Shown: piece after piece, positions 27,443 through 37,400 of the stretch
How positions within the stretch are numbered: position 1 is the stretch's first letter
How the letters are laid out: the number at the start of each line of letters is the position of its first letter
Assembly: GCF_014107495.1 (NCBI RefSeq)
Contig: NZ_CP041969.1
Location: 5,753,501-5,817,500 of the forward strand
Direction: 5' to 3'
DNA: 64,000 nucleotides
From: Cohnella cholangitidis
GTDB taxonomy: Bacteria > Bacillota > Bacilli > Paenibacillales > Paenibacillaceae
Made by a program: the position numbers and the translations under genes
Notes under the pieces: model-generated
Told to the model about the DNA's origin: nothing
The model's database searches: none
What the model saw: only the letters and a program-made list of their open reading frames with translations

Positions 27443-29275
27443 ATGAAACTAAAAAGAACGCTGATTCTCATGCTGTCGGTCGCGATCGTTGTCGTCATGG
27501 CCGCGTGCAGCAAAGGTAACGACAATCCGAAGGCTTCGGAATCTTCGAGCCAGGCTCCCGCTTCGAGCTCGTCCCAGGCCGAACCGTCGGCATCCGATAG
27601 TCCGTCGGACTCGGGCCTTGATCATTCGGAGACGCTAAAGCTGTCGGTTTTCTCGACGACGGCGAACTACGCCGGTCCGCAGATCGGATGGTTCGCGAAA
27701 GCGATCAAAGACAAATTCAACATCGAACTGGACATCGTTGCTTCCAACCTTACTGGAGGAGATACGAAAATCGCGGCGATGATGGCATCCGGCGATCTCG
27801 GCGATATCATCGTTTGGGGCGACGACAAAAACAATTACCCGAACGCGATCAAAGGCGGCTTGCTGCTAGATATGGCGAAGGACGGGCTTCTCGATACGTA
27901 CGGTAAAGATATCGTAGGTAAATATCCTAAAGCGATCGAGAAGGCAAAAATCGCTTTCGGCGGCGGGAATGCCGTATACGGTATCGGCAACAACGTAGCC
28001 AGCAACCCGAGCGGTCCTTCCGAAGGGAAAGACATGACATGGGGACCCGACTTGCGTTGGGACTTGTACCAGCAAGCAGGAGCGCCGGAAATCAACACAC
28101 CGTCGGATTATCTTCCCGTTCTGAAGAAGATGCAGGAGCTTGAACCCAAAAACGCCCAAGGCAAGAAGACTTACGCGTTCTCGCTATGGTCGGACTGGGA
28201 CGGCAACTATAAAATGACGCTCGCCAAGCAGTTCGCGAATATGTACGGCTATGACGAAATCGTAGATACGGCGCTTTACACGAAAGCGGACGAGGAGAAG
28301 TACTATGACTTCCTGTCCGAAGAAAGCTGGTACATGAAATCCCTTAAACTCTACTTCGATGCCAATCAGATGGGCTTGCTCGATCCGGATTCCATGACTC
28401 AGAAGTTCGACGATGTCGTCGCCAAGTACAAAGACGGCCGCTTGCTCTTCTCCTGGTTCCCGTGGTTAGGCGCAGCGAATTATAACACAGAGGAAAATAA
28501 AGCGGCAGGCAAAGGCTTCGCGACTGTCCCGTTCAAGGAAGAGGTCATGTATTCCACCGGATTTAACGTATACGGCGGCAACGGAATCATTTCCATCGGC
28601 GCCAAAGCGAAAGATCCTAAACGCATCATGGAATTCATCAACTGGATGTATACGCCGGAAGGCGCGATGTTGTCCGCGGGCAGCGGTACGGCCGTACCGA
28701 ACGGTCCTAAAGGATTGACGTGGGATATCGGCACGGACGGCAAACCGTTCGTAACGGATTTCGGAGTTCAAGCGTACTCGGATCAGCAAAACACTAAAAT
28801 TCCTGAAGAATTCGGCGGCGGCGATTTCTACTACGGCGCTAACCAAATGAACTTCTCCTTCGTCGTGCCTGCCGAGGTGAACCCGGAAACGAACGAACCG
28901 TACGACCATAACTTGTGGGAAACGTGGCTCAAACGGAATCCTAGCAAGCTGGAAAGCAGCTGGCGCGAGAAGTACGGGGTGCTGACGCCTAAGGAATATT
29001 TCGTCAAGAACAACAAAATCGCGGTCGCGCCGCAAGGCTTCACGGGCAGGGAACCGCTCGTCATGGACAAAACGCTGGAACAGAAAAACAAATTGATCGG
29101 TACCGTAATTCAGCAATTCTCTTGGAAAATGGTATTCGCGAAAAACGAAGAACAATTCAACAGCCTCAAGCAGGAGATGCTCGACAAGGTAAACGGCTTA
29201 GGCTATAAAGAAGTGATAGATTTCTCCGTCAAGAAGGCAGAAGAATTGTACGAAGCGCGCAAAAGCGTGAAATAA
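27443..29275 (+). CDS. Extracellular solute-binding lipoprotein (LplA type), module 2
   Basis: The product is 610 residues. The lipoprotein signal ends at MAAC (Cys22), then a Ser/Ala/Pro-rich linker to about residue 55. The binding fold shares many segments with the 18468 protein (GWFAKAIKDKFNIELDI, LPVLKKMQELEPK, YFDANQMGLLDPDSMTQKFD, IPEEFGGGDF). The two are paralogues with similar but not identical ligand sites. AAAGGGAGG precedes the ATG. A hairpin terminator follows. Confidence 0.9.
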   Translation: MKLKRTLILMLSVAIVVVMAACSKGNDNPKASESSSQAPASSSSQAEPSASDSPSDSGLDHSETLKLSVFSTTANYAGPQIGWFAKAIKDKFNIELDIVASNLTGGDTKIAAMMASGDLGDIIVWGDDKNNYPNAIKGGLLLDMAKDGLLDTYGKDIVGKYPKAIEKAKIAFGGGNAVYGIGNNVASNPSGPSEGKDMTWGPDLRWDLYQQAGAPEINTPSDYLPVLKKMQELEPKNAQGKKTYAFSLWSDWDGNYKMTLAKQFANMYGYDEIVDTALYTKADEEKYYDFLSEESWYMKSLKLYFDANQMGLLDPDSMTQKFDDVVAKYKDGRLLFSWFPWLGAANYNTEENKAAGKGFATVPFKEEVMYSTGFNVYGGNGIISIGAKAKDPKRIMEFINWMYTPEGAMLSAGSGTAVPNGPKGLTWDIGTDGKPFVTDFGVQAYSDQQNTKIPEEFGGGDFYYGANQMNFSFVVPAEVNPETNEPYDHNLWETWLKRNPSKLESSWREKYGVLTPKEYFVKNNKIAVAPQGFTGREPLVMDKTLEQKNKLIGTVIQQFSWKMVFAKNEEQFNSLKQEMLDKVNGLGYKEVIDFSVKKAEELYEARKSVK

Positions 29276-29302
29276 GACGGTTGAATCAAAGACATCAAGC
29301 GT

Positions 29303-29332
29303 TCTGGCAGAGGGAGCTGACCCTCTGCCAGA
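29303..29332 (+). terminator. Hairpin after module 2 binding-protein gene
   Basis: TCTGGCAGAGGG pairs perfectly with CCCTCTGCCAGA around a 6-base loop. The following DNA (TTGCCTTTGCC) is only moderately T-rich, so partial read-through is possible. Confidence 0.65.
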
Positions 29333-29375
29333 TTGCCTTTGCCTTTGCTTGCCGCCATTCATTCCAGTACGCGTA

Positions 29376-29384
29376 TGGTATAAT
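29376..29384 (+). promoter_or_regulatory. Extended -10 promoter for the module 2 kinase
   Basis: TGGTATAAT: a perfect TATAAT (29379-29384) with an upstream TG dinucleotide. The -35 region is poor. Transcription would start near 29391, before the kinase gene. Confidence 0.5.
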
Positions 29385-29443
29385 ATCTGAAAACAATTCG
29401 GTACTAAATCATGACAGCATACGAGAGAAAGAGGATGGCCGGG

Positions 29444-31195
29444 ATGCTCGGACAGCTTGGTTGGCGCAAGCATTTTGCCGCTCGTTCATTAAGAAAAAGG
29501 TTGGTCGTCTTTTTGATGATCGGCTGTTTGTTGCCTCTAGTATTGGTAGGCATCCTCACCTATTCTTCCATTTATTCCATACTTACGGGCAAAATTCAAA
29601 GCGGCATTAGCGCCAGTCTGCAACAAGAGGCCGCAAGCCTCGAAAATACGATCAACAACCTGGATTTCGCTTCGAAGCAATTCGCGCTAGACGGCGAGAT
29701 CGTCGATGAGCTCGCCGATTATTTGCAAGAGAAGCAAATCTATCGCAAATCGCAAATTATGGCCTCCATATACGAGAAGATCAATCTCGTTACCTTTACT
29801 AACCCTTACTTGGGTTTAACCGCGTACGTCGCTCCGGGCGAAGAAGAACAAATTCTGTTCACGAATCTCAACATGGCGAAACAATTCGATACGGACCAAC
29901 TGCCTATGTTCATGAAATATAGCGGCGCCGAGTATTTCGGGCCTCATAGAACGTTATATCGGGATAGCACCAATATCGTTTTTTCCGTGCAGAGGATCGT
30001 CAAGTCGACGAGCGAGCAGCCGGTATACGTCTATTTGGAGACGAACTATAACCGGTTCCGCCAACTATTAAACCAGAAATCGTACGGTATGGACGTGATT
30101 CATCTTCTGGTCAACGAACAAGGACAACTCACTTACATGGAGAACCGCGACGTTCCGAGCGGAATCGAGAAACTGGATTGGGGCAACGGATCGTCCAATC
30201 ATAAAGAATATAAGGGATATCACCTGTTTCGTTATGATAGCCCTCAAGGATGGCAGCTGATCGCGGCGGTCAAGAAGTCGAGTTTCAATAGCGAGATTTA
30301 TTCATGGCTCTTGAAAATGATCGTTTTGGCGGTATCTACGTTTCTATTCGCCGGTTTGCTTGCTTATTTCATATGGAGGCAGGTGTACAGGCCCCTCCGC
30401 AAAGTAAACGTGGAAATCGTGCGCATGGCGGAAAATCGCACGACGCCGGTCTCGTTCACGAACGTGGAGGAGTTCGATCTGGTTCTTAACAATTTTCAGA
30501 TGATGAAAACCCAAGTGAACGATCTGATCGATGCCGTCGCGCATAACGAGAAGCAGAAAGGGCAATTCGAGATCGAGAAGCTGCTTAGCCAGATCAACCC
30601 TCATTTTCTTCACAATACGTTGAATACCGTCCAATGGCTGGCTCGTCTGAACGGCCAGAAGGAAATCGATAAATTAGTCACTCTGCTCGTGAAGGTATTG
30701 CATTACAATCTGGGAAAACAAAGCTTGATCGTCACGATAGGCGAAGAAATCGAAGCGCTTAACCACTATATGGAGCTTCAGAGAATTCGGTATGATTACG
30801 AGTTCGAGTTCAACGTCGACGTTGACGAAGACACGATATCCGTTGCCGTTCCGAGGTTCCTGCTGCAGCCGATCGTGGAAAACGCCATTTACCACGGAGT
30901 AAGCGAAAGAAAAGGACGCGTCGCCATTCAGATTCATTCGGTCTCCGAGGATCGCGTATCCCTGAGCGTGGAAGATAACGGCGCCGGAATGGAACCCGAG
31001 ACGATCGAGAAGCTGCTGAACGATGATGAAGAATCCAAGCGAAGAGGGCTGGGCATCGGACTTTCCTATGTTAATCGGATGCTGAGAAGGTTTTACGGAG
31101 ATAACGTTCAGTTTACGATCCAGAGCGAACCGGGGTCCGGCACGAGAGTATCCATCACCATTCCTAAGAAAAGAAAGGAGGAGTTCGATGATTAG
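29444..31195 (+). CDS. Sensor histidine kinase, YesM/LytS type, module 2
   Basis: The product is 583 residues with the same architecture as the module 1 kinase: membrane segment about 18-40, extracellular region, second membrane segment about 285-305, INPHFLHNTLN (His387), and HATPase_c with DNGAGM. The start is uncertain: ATG at 29444 has AAAGAGG 8-9 bases upstream and is preferred. In-frame ATGs at 29411 and 29435 also exist but lack well-spaced sites. It overlaps the response regulator by 8 bases. The extracellular region differs more from module 1 than the kinase core, suggesting a different ligand. Confidence 0.88.
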   Translation: MLGQLGWRKHFAARSLRKRLVVFLMIGCLLPLVLVGILTYSSIYSILTGKIQSGISASLQQEAASLENTINNLDFASKQFALDGEIVDELADYLQEKQIYRKSQIMASIYEKINLVTFTNPYLGLTAYVAPGEEEQILFTNLNMAKQFDTDQLPMFMKYSGAEYFGPHRTLYRDSTNIVFSVQRIVKSTSEQPVYVYLETNYNRFRQLLNQKSYGMDVIHLLVNEQGQLTYMENRDVPSGIEKLDWGNGSSNHKEYKGYHLFRYDSPQGWQLIAAVKKSSFNSEIYSWLLKMIVLAVSTFLFAGLLAYFIWRQVYRPLRKVNVEIVRMAENRTTPVSFTNVEEFDLVLNNFQMMKTQVNDLIDAVAHNEKQKGQFEIEKLLSQINPHFLHNTLNTVQWLARLNGQKEIDKLVTLLVKVLHYNLGKQSLIVTIGEEIEALNHYMELQRIRYDYEFEFNVDVDEDTISVAVPRFLLQPIVENAIYHGVSERKGRVAIQIHSVSEDRVSLSVEDNGAGMEPETIEKLLNDDEESKRRGLGIGLSYVNRMLRRFYGDNVQFTIQSEPGSGTRVSITIPKKRKEEFDD

Positions 31196-32597
31196 GGCGG
31201 TTGTCGTCGACGATGAGAAGCTGGTCCGCAAGGGCTTCATTTCCCTGATCGATTGGGCTCGCTTCGGAATCGTGATGGTGGGGGAGGCAGCCGATGGCCG
31301 TTCGGCATTGGAACTGCTGGAGCGGACCGAGGTGGACTTGCTCTTCACGGACATTACGATGCCGGTGATGTCGGGCTTCGATCTGATCAAGCAAGTGAGG
31401 CAAAAATTCCCGAAGGTCAAATCGGTCGTTCTTACGTGCCACCATGAATTCGATTTCGTGCAAGAAGCGCTCCGCCTCGGCGCGATCGATTATATCGTCA
31501 AAACCTTGTTGGAGATGGACAACGCGGACGACGTGGTTATGCGTATCGTCGAACGGTTCGAGTGGGAAGAAGGGAATCGGGCAGCCCTCATGACGGACGT
31601 TAATCCGAAGCGATTGTCCGCTCACTCCGCGATCTTGTTCCTGCCGTTATCGCCCGAGCTGGATAACAGCCAATTATTCCAAATGGGCATCGTACGCAGG
31701 AATCCTTTGGAGCGGCTGGATCGGATGTGGATGGCTCAGCTCGTTCATCCGCCTACGCTGGAGGAATTGAACCGCGACTTAGGAAGAGAGCTTCTCTCAA
31801 GATGGCAAATCGCTATCGTCTCGGGGCTCGATAATCGGCTTATCGAAGAAGTCAGAAGAACGTTGGAAGACAGGTTGCCGCAAACGCTGTTCTACAAGGC
31901 TGCCAAGGGGGAGCTGACTCGATTGCGTTACGACGAGCTTGCCTGCGCGGAGCCAAGCGGCCTTAAGCCGGCTGAGGCGTGGATCGATGAGGGGCTGGAG
32001 ATGAAATGGACGCTCTCTGCGACAAGCTGGGACTCCTTCATAGGCAGGGTACTCAAGCAAATGCCCCTTGCGGAGGAAATATTGCGCTTCGGAGAATCTC
32101 TCTGCCGAGATTGGAGCGGGTTGTTAGTAAAGCCGTCCGATGCGACAACGTTGCAAACGGACATGAAAGGCAACTTGAATTGGTCCGATTGGCAAAGTTG
32201 GCTGAAGAGGTACTCGGATCTCATCCAGCTGCGAATGATCGAATTGTCGTTGTCCAAGGAAGTGATGCTGTGCCTGATTCGGGCCATCCGCTTCATGAAG
32301 GAGCACGCGGGAGAGAAGATTAACCAAGCGGACGTAGCGGGTTACGTCAGCATGAGCCGAGGCTACTTTAGCCAATGCTTCGCCAAATTGGCCGGGGAAA
32401 CTTTCGGCGAGGTGTTAAGGAACATGCGAATCGACAAAGCGAAAGCAATGCTAGTGGAATCTACCTCCCCGATCTATGAAGTCGCGTCCATGGCAGGATT
32501 CGAGGACGATAAATATTTCAGCAAGCTGTTCCGCGAGCGAGTAGGGAAGCTGCCGACGGAATACCGGCTCGACGGCGGGAAAGAGGTCTATCCATGA
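31188..32597 (+). CDS. Response regulator with AraC-type output domain (YesN type), module 2
   Basis: The product is 469 residues: receiver with Asp55 (LLFTDITMPV), a divergent middle, and a C-terminal AraC double helix-turn-helix (VAGYVSMSRGYFSQCFAKL; VASMAGFEDDKYFSKLF). AAAGGAGGAG precedes the ATG. It is translationally coupled to the kinase upstream and to the lipoprotein downstream (ATGA overlap). The receiver and DNA-binding ends are much more similar to the 22145 regulator than the middle is. Confidence 0.9.
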   Translation: MIRAVVVDDEKLVRKGFISLIDWARFGIVMVGEAADGRSALELLERTEVDLLFTDITMPVMSGFDLIKQVRQKFPKVKSVVLTCHHEFDFVQEALRLGAIDYIVKTLLEMDNADDVVMRIVERFEWEEGNRAALMTDVNPKRLSAHSAILFLPLSPELDNSQLFQMGIVRRNPLERLDRMWMAQLVHPPTLEELNRDLGRELLSRWQIAIVSGLDNRLIEEVRRTLEDRLPQTLFYKAAKGELTRLRYDELACAEPSGLKPAEAWIDEGLEMKWTLSATSWDSFIGRVLKQMPLAEEILRFGESLCRDWSGLLVKPSDATTLQTDMKGNLNWSDWQSWLKRYSDLIQLRMIELSLSKEVMLCLIRAIRFMKEHAGEKINQADVAGYVSMSRGYFSQCFAKLAGETFGEVLRNMRIDKAKAMLVESTSPIYEVASMAGFEDDKYFSKLFRERVGKLPTEYRLDGGKEVYP

Positions 32598-34309
32598 ATG
32601 CGAAGACAGGAAAGCACTTGCTAGCGATAGCGGTATTTGCGACGGTTATCGGCCTGCTTGGTTCATGCACGAATGGCAACGGGGAGCTATCCGCGGACGG
32701 GAACGAACGGAGAGAAGGCGCGAAATTCGCCATTATTCCGTCGATCGAGGAAGATCCCGCCTACGGTAAATACGCGGAGCCCGTTACCGTTCACATCGGC
32801 TTCAAGATTCCGGACGAGAAGAACGTTCTGGGCGAAACGAACGATAACAACCCGGTATCTCGGTACTTCGAGAGCGTCACGAATATTAAAGTGGTGCATT
32901 CCTGGGAGTCGAAGAGAGACGATGCGTTTCTGCAGAAGGCGAATATGGCTATCGACAGCAGGGATATCCCGGATGCGATGGTCGTCGATCGGAATCAATT
33001 GAGGAAGCTGATCGAAAACGACATGGTTGCCGATCTTACGGAGGTATACGACCAATATGGCTCAAACTTGGTGAAGGCCATGTACGATTCGACCAAGGGG
33101 ATCGCTCTGCAAGAGGCATCCTTCAATGGAAAACTATACGGCTTGCCCAATGTCGCAATAGAGGCCGATGCTCCTTCCTTGCTGTGGGTTCGGCAGGATT
33201 GGATGGAAAAGCTGAAGCTGATGCCTCCGAAAACGCTGGACGATATTGAGCGGATTGCGTTAGCCTTCGTCGAGCGCGACCCCGACGGGGATGGCAAACG
33301 GGATACGATCGGTCTTCCCGGAGACAAGAAGGTCGTTCACGGGCAACTCAAAGCGGGCTTAAACGATTTCGATACGTTGTTCAGCGCCTTCCACGCCTAT
33401 CCGAAAAACTGGGTAAAGGACGGCGAAGGAAAGGTCGTGTACGGTTCGATTACCCCGGAAAACAAGGAAGCATTGGCAAAGATCGCGGATTGGTACAAAA
33501 GAGGAGTTATCGATAACGAGTTCGTCTTGTACAGGGAAGCGCAGCAACCGATCGTCGACAATAAGGCGGGGATGTTCTTCGGGCCATGGTGGGCGCCTTA
33601 TTGGCCGCTCGCCGAAGCGGTTTCCAACGATACGAAAGCGGAATGGCGCGCCTATGCGGCACCGGTTGATTCGGAAGGGAAATTCATTACGCATATGTCG
33701 CCGACGACAGACCGATATTTGGTCGTACGCAAAGGTTATGAGCACCCGGAAGCCGTCGTGAAGCTGCTTAACGTCTTCACCCGTTTGGAAAGAAGGCAAG
33801 ATCCGAATGCGGCGGAAGTTCGCAAACTGGATGAGTTCTCCGCGCAGACCGGCGTTCAACTTCGCAGTTATTATCCGTTCGATCTGCTGCTCGATTACGC
33901 GGACGCGATAACTCAGCGGTACGTCAATGTCCAGAAGGCGCTGCGAGGGGAGATCGATCCGAAATCCCTGGATCCCGATACGAAGCTGGTGTACGAGCAA
34001 TCGGTAGCGGAAAAAGAAAATCCGCGGAAAAACATGGACGGCTGGAAATCGGCCACTGCGCACGAATATGGCGGAGGCTTGCTGTACACGACGGACATGG
34101 TTCAGGTGCGAGGGATATTCTATGGCACGACCGTGACGATGGAGTCGAAGTGGGCGGAACTGCAAAAGCTGGAAAACGAAACTTTCCTGAAAATTATCGT
34201 AGGGGATCTGCCGGTAAGTTACTTTGATGAATTCGTTAAGCAATGGAAAAATTCGGGAGGCGATCGAATAACGGCGGAAGTTGCGCAGATCGTGAACGGC
34301 AATTCATGA
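32594..34309 (+). CDS. Second solute-binding lipoprotein of module 2
   Basis: The product is 571 residues. The lipobox is LGSC (Cys25). It is paralogous to the 23552 protein (shared GLPNVAIEADAPS versus GMPNVAIEADSPT, GPWWAPYWPLAEAV, TDRYLVVRKGYEHPEA). It overlaps the response regulator by ATGA, the tightest coupling in the module, again favouring a job linked to signal transduction. Its stop is 146 bases before the xyloglucanase gene. Confidence 0.86.
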   Translation: MNAKTGKHLLAIAVFATVIGLLGSCTNGNGELSADGNERREGAKFAIIPSIEEDPAYGKYAEPVTVHIGFKIPDEKNVLGETNDNNPVSRYFESVTNIKVVHSWESKRDDAFLQKANMAIDSRDIPDAMVVDRNQLRKLIENDMVADLTEVYDQYGSNLVKAMYDSTKGIALQEASFNGKLYGLPNVAIEADAPSLLWVRQDWMEKLKLMPPKTLDDIERIALAFVERDPDGDGKRDTIGLPGDKKVVHGQLKAGLNDFDTLFSAFHAYPKNWVKDGEGKVVYGSITPENKEALAKIADWYKRGVIDNEFVLYREAQQPIVDNKAGMFFGPWWAPYWPLAEAVSNDTKAEWRAYAAPVDSEGKFITHMSPTTDRYLVVRKGYEHPEAVVKLLNVFTRLERRQDPNAAEVRKLDEFSAQTGVQLRSYYPFDLLLDYADAITQRYVNVQKALRGEIDPKSLDPDTKLVYEQSVAEKENPRKNMDGWKSATAHEYGGGLLYTTDMVQVRGIFYGTTVTMESKWAELQKLENETFLKIIVGDLPVSYFDEFVKQWKNSGGDRITAEVAQIVNGNS

Positions 34310-34409
34310 ATTCAACCTATGGAAAGGGGGTGAGCATAATGGGCTGGTGAAAACGCGTCCGTAGCGACAACAAGAATCGACTCGCTGCAGAGCTTTTCTC
34401 CTTACGTGT

Positions 34410-34425
34410 TTGTATGCGGATACAA
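34410..34425 (+). promoter_or_regulatory. Inverted repeat upstream of the xyloglucanase gene
   Basis: TTGTATGCGGATACAA has 6-base arms (TTGTAT/ATACAA) and resembles GntR/LacI-type sugar-regulator operators. It lies 30 bases upstream of the GH74 start. Could be an operator or part of the YesN-type regulator target. Confidence 0.4.
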
Positions 34426-34455
34426 TCATTCTTTGAAACCTGAATAGGAGGAGTT

Positions 34456-37400
34456 ATGATGTCCGGAAGGTTGATTCGTACGGCTTATGCATGCATTTTA
34501 TCCTTTTCTTTGGTGGGCAGTTCTCTCATCGGATTGCCATCGAAGGCCGCGGCGGCGGGGACCGAGGCTTATCATTGGGCCAACGTTGCCACGGGTGCCG
34601 GGGGCGGTTTCGTACCGGGTATTATTTATAACGAGACCCAGCCCAACCTGATTTACGCTCGAACCGATATCGGGGGGGCTTACCGTTGGAATCAGGCGAC
34701 GGGCAGTTGGGTGTCCATCTCGGATTCGGTAGGTTGGGTGGATTGGAATAAGAACGGCGTGGACGCGCTGGCAACCGATCCGGTTGACCCTAACAAAGTG
34801 TATATGGCAACCGGAACGTATACGAATCATTGGGACACGAACGGCCAGATCATGCGCTCCAGCGACCAAGGAGCGACCTGGCAATCGACACCGCTGCCGT
34901 TCAAGGTAGGAGGAAATATGCCCGGTCGGTCAATGGGAGAACGTCTCGTCATCGATCCGAACAAGAACAGCATTCTTTTCTTCGGCGCGCGCAATGGGAA
35001 CGGGTTATGGAAAAGCATCGATTCCGGGGTCACTTGGAATAAGGTGACCAGCTTCACGAACACCGGAACTTATATACAAGATCCTACGAACGATTACGCG
35101 AACGGAATCGTCGGCTTGGCTTGGATCACGTTCGATAAATCGACGGGGACGGCGGGCAATGCGACGCAGACGATCTATGTCGGCGTAGCGGATTTAGGCA
35201 ACAGTGTCTTTCGCAGTACGGACGGCGGAGCGACTTGGTCGGCCGTTCCCGGTCAACCGACGGGATTTTTGCCGCATCATGGAGTGCTATCCTCTACCGG
35301 AAAACTCTATATTTCTTATAGCGACGGGGTCGGACCATATGATGGGGCCAAAGGGGATGTATGGAAGCTGGATACGGCTACGGGGGTCTGGACGAAAATC
35401 AGTCCGTATCCCAGCACCAGCGCCGATAATTACTTCGGTTACGGAGGATTGGCCGTGGACGCCCAGCACCCGGATACGGTCATGGTCGCCACTCTGAATT
35501 CTTGGTGGCCGGACGCGAACATCTACCGCAGCACCGACGGAGGGGCAACCTGGTCGGGGATATGGGAATGGAACGGCTATCCGAATCGGAACTTGAAATA
35601 CGCTCAGGATATTAGCGCGGCGCCATGGCTCAACTCGGGAGGCGTAGACAATCCCCCGGTTCCTGCACTGAAGCTGGGCTGGATGATCGGGGACTTGGAG
35701 ATAGATCCGTTTAACTCCAACCGGATGATGTACGGAACGGGAGCGACGATCTACGGAACGAATAATCTTACGGACTGGGGAACGAGCAGCAAGGTGAACA
35801 TTTCCGTCATGGCCAAAGGGGTCGAAGAGATGGCGGTGCTTGGTTTGATCAGTCCGCCGTCCGGTGCGCACTTGCTTAGCGCGGTAGGCGACGTTACGGG
35901 GTTCCGGCATAATGACCTCACGCAGCCGCCGGCTACGGCTTTCACCAGTCCGACTTATGCGACGACTTACGGAATCGATTTCGCGCAATCGAATCCGAGC
36001 CAAATCGTGCGGGTCGGCATGGCGGATTATACGGCCGACCCATCGGCGAAGTCGGTCGGCATTTCCAACGACGGAGGATCTACGTGGTATAAAGCGAATG
36101 CCGAGCCGCCGGCCACCAAAGGAGGCGGAACGGTGGCTGTCGCGGCAAATGGCAGTTCCTACGTATGGAGCACATCCGATGTAGGCGTGTATTATTCCAA
36201 GACCAACGGCAATTCCTGGACGGCAAGCACGGGGGTTCCTGCCAAAGCGGTCGTCGCGTCGGACCGCGTGAACCCGAACAAGTTTTATGCCGTTTTCGAA
36301 GGGAAGTTCTACTTGAGCACGGACGGAGGCGTATCTTTCGCCCAGACGACCGCAACCGGATTGCCCACGAATGTCGTTCCGGCTTTGTTGCCGAACGAGG
36401 CTTCGATCAGCTTTAAGGCGGTACCGGGTATCGAAGGCGATATTTGGTTCGCGGGAGGCAACAGCTCGGAGGGCAAGTACGGCTTATGGCATTCCACCGA
36501 TTCCGGCGCAAGCTTCACGAAGCTGGCCAACGTGCAGGAAGCCGATCTGATCGGATACGGCATGGCGGCTCCCGGCCAAACCTATGTGGCATTGTACACC
36601 GTTGCTAAGATCGATGGCGTGCGAGGCGTTTTTCGTTCGGATGACGCAGGTGCCGCTTGGGTGAGAATTAACGATGACCAGCATCAATACGCACGGATCA
36701 ATATGGCGATTACCGGCGATCCACGAATCTACGGACGAGTGTACTTAGGTTCGAACGGCAGGGGGATTTTGTACGGGGATCCCGTGAGCGTAACCAACAA
36801 CTCTTCCATTACGCCGACTAGCGCTACCTTCGATAAGAAGACGGCTAATCAAGCGGACGTCACGGTAACGCTGACGCTTAACGGGAATTCGCTGAGCTCG
36901 ATCAAGAACGGGGCTGCGACTCTCGCGGCGGGAACGGATTATACGGTATCGGGCAACGCGGTTACCGTCAAAAAAGCTTATTTGGCTGCCCAGCCAGTAG
37001 GGACGGCAAGCTTGCAGTTCGACTTCAGCGCAGGCATCGATCCAGTGCTGCAGGTTAATGTCGTAGATACGACTAGCGTAGCTAACTCCGCCATAACGCC
37101 GACAAGCGCAACCTTCGATAAGAAAACGGCTAACCAAGCGGACGTTCCCGTAACGCTGACGCTTAACGGGAATACGCTGAGCGCGGTCAAGAACGGGGCT
37201 GCGACTCTCGCGCCGGGAACGGACTATACGGTGTCGGGCAACGCGGTTACCGTCAAGAAAGCTTATTTGGCTGCCCAGCCGATAGGGACGACAAGCTTGC
37301 AGTTCGACTTCAGCGCCGGCATCGATCCGGTCTTGGCGATAGGTATCGTAGATACGACGACAGTCACTCCGGGTACGGTTAAAGTGCAAATGTACAACGG

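Noticed and set aside
16489..34309. Repeat-bounded transposon or prophage carrying the duplicated modules
   Set aside because: No transposase, integrase, terminal inverted repeats or phage genes were found at the module borders.
34321..34350. Strong ribosome binding site followed by ATG GGC TGG TGA before the GH74 gene
   Set aside because: A three-codon frame cannot be supported as a gene; it may be a chance match in the spacer.
34456..36780. BNR/Asp-box repeats suggesting a sialidase
   Set aside because: The Asp-box motifs occur in GH74 propellers as well; catalytic aspartates and the alpha-xylosidase neighbour point to xyloglucanase, and no Arg triad of sialidases is apparent.
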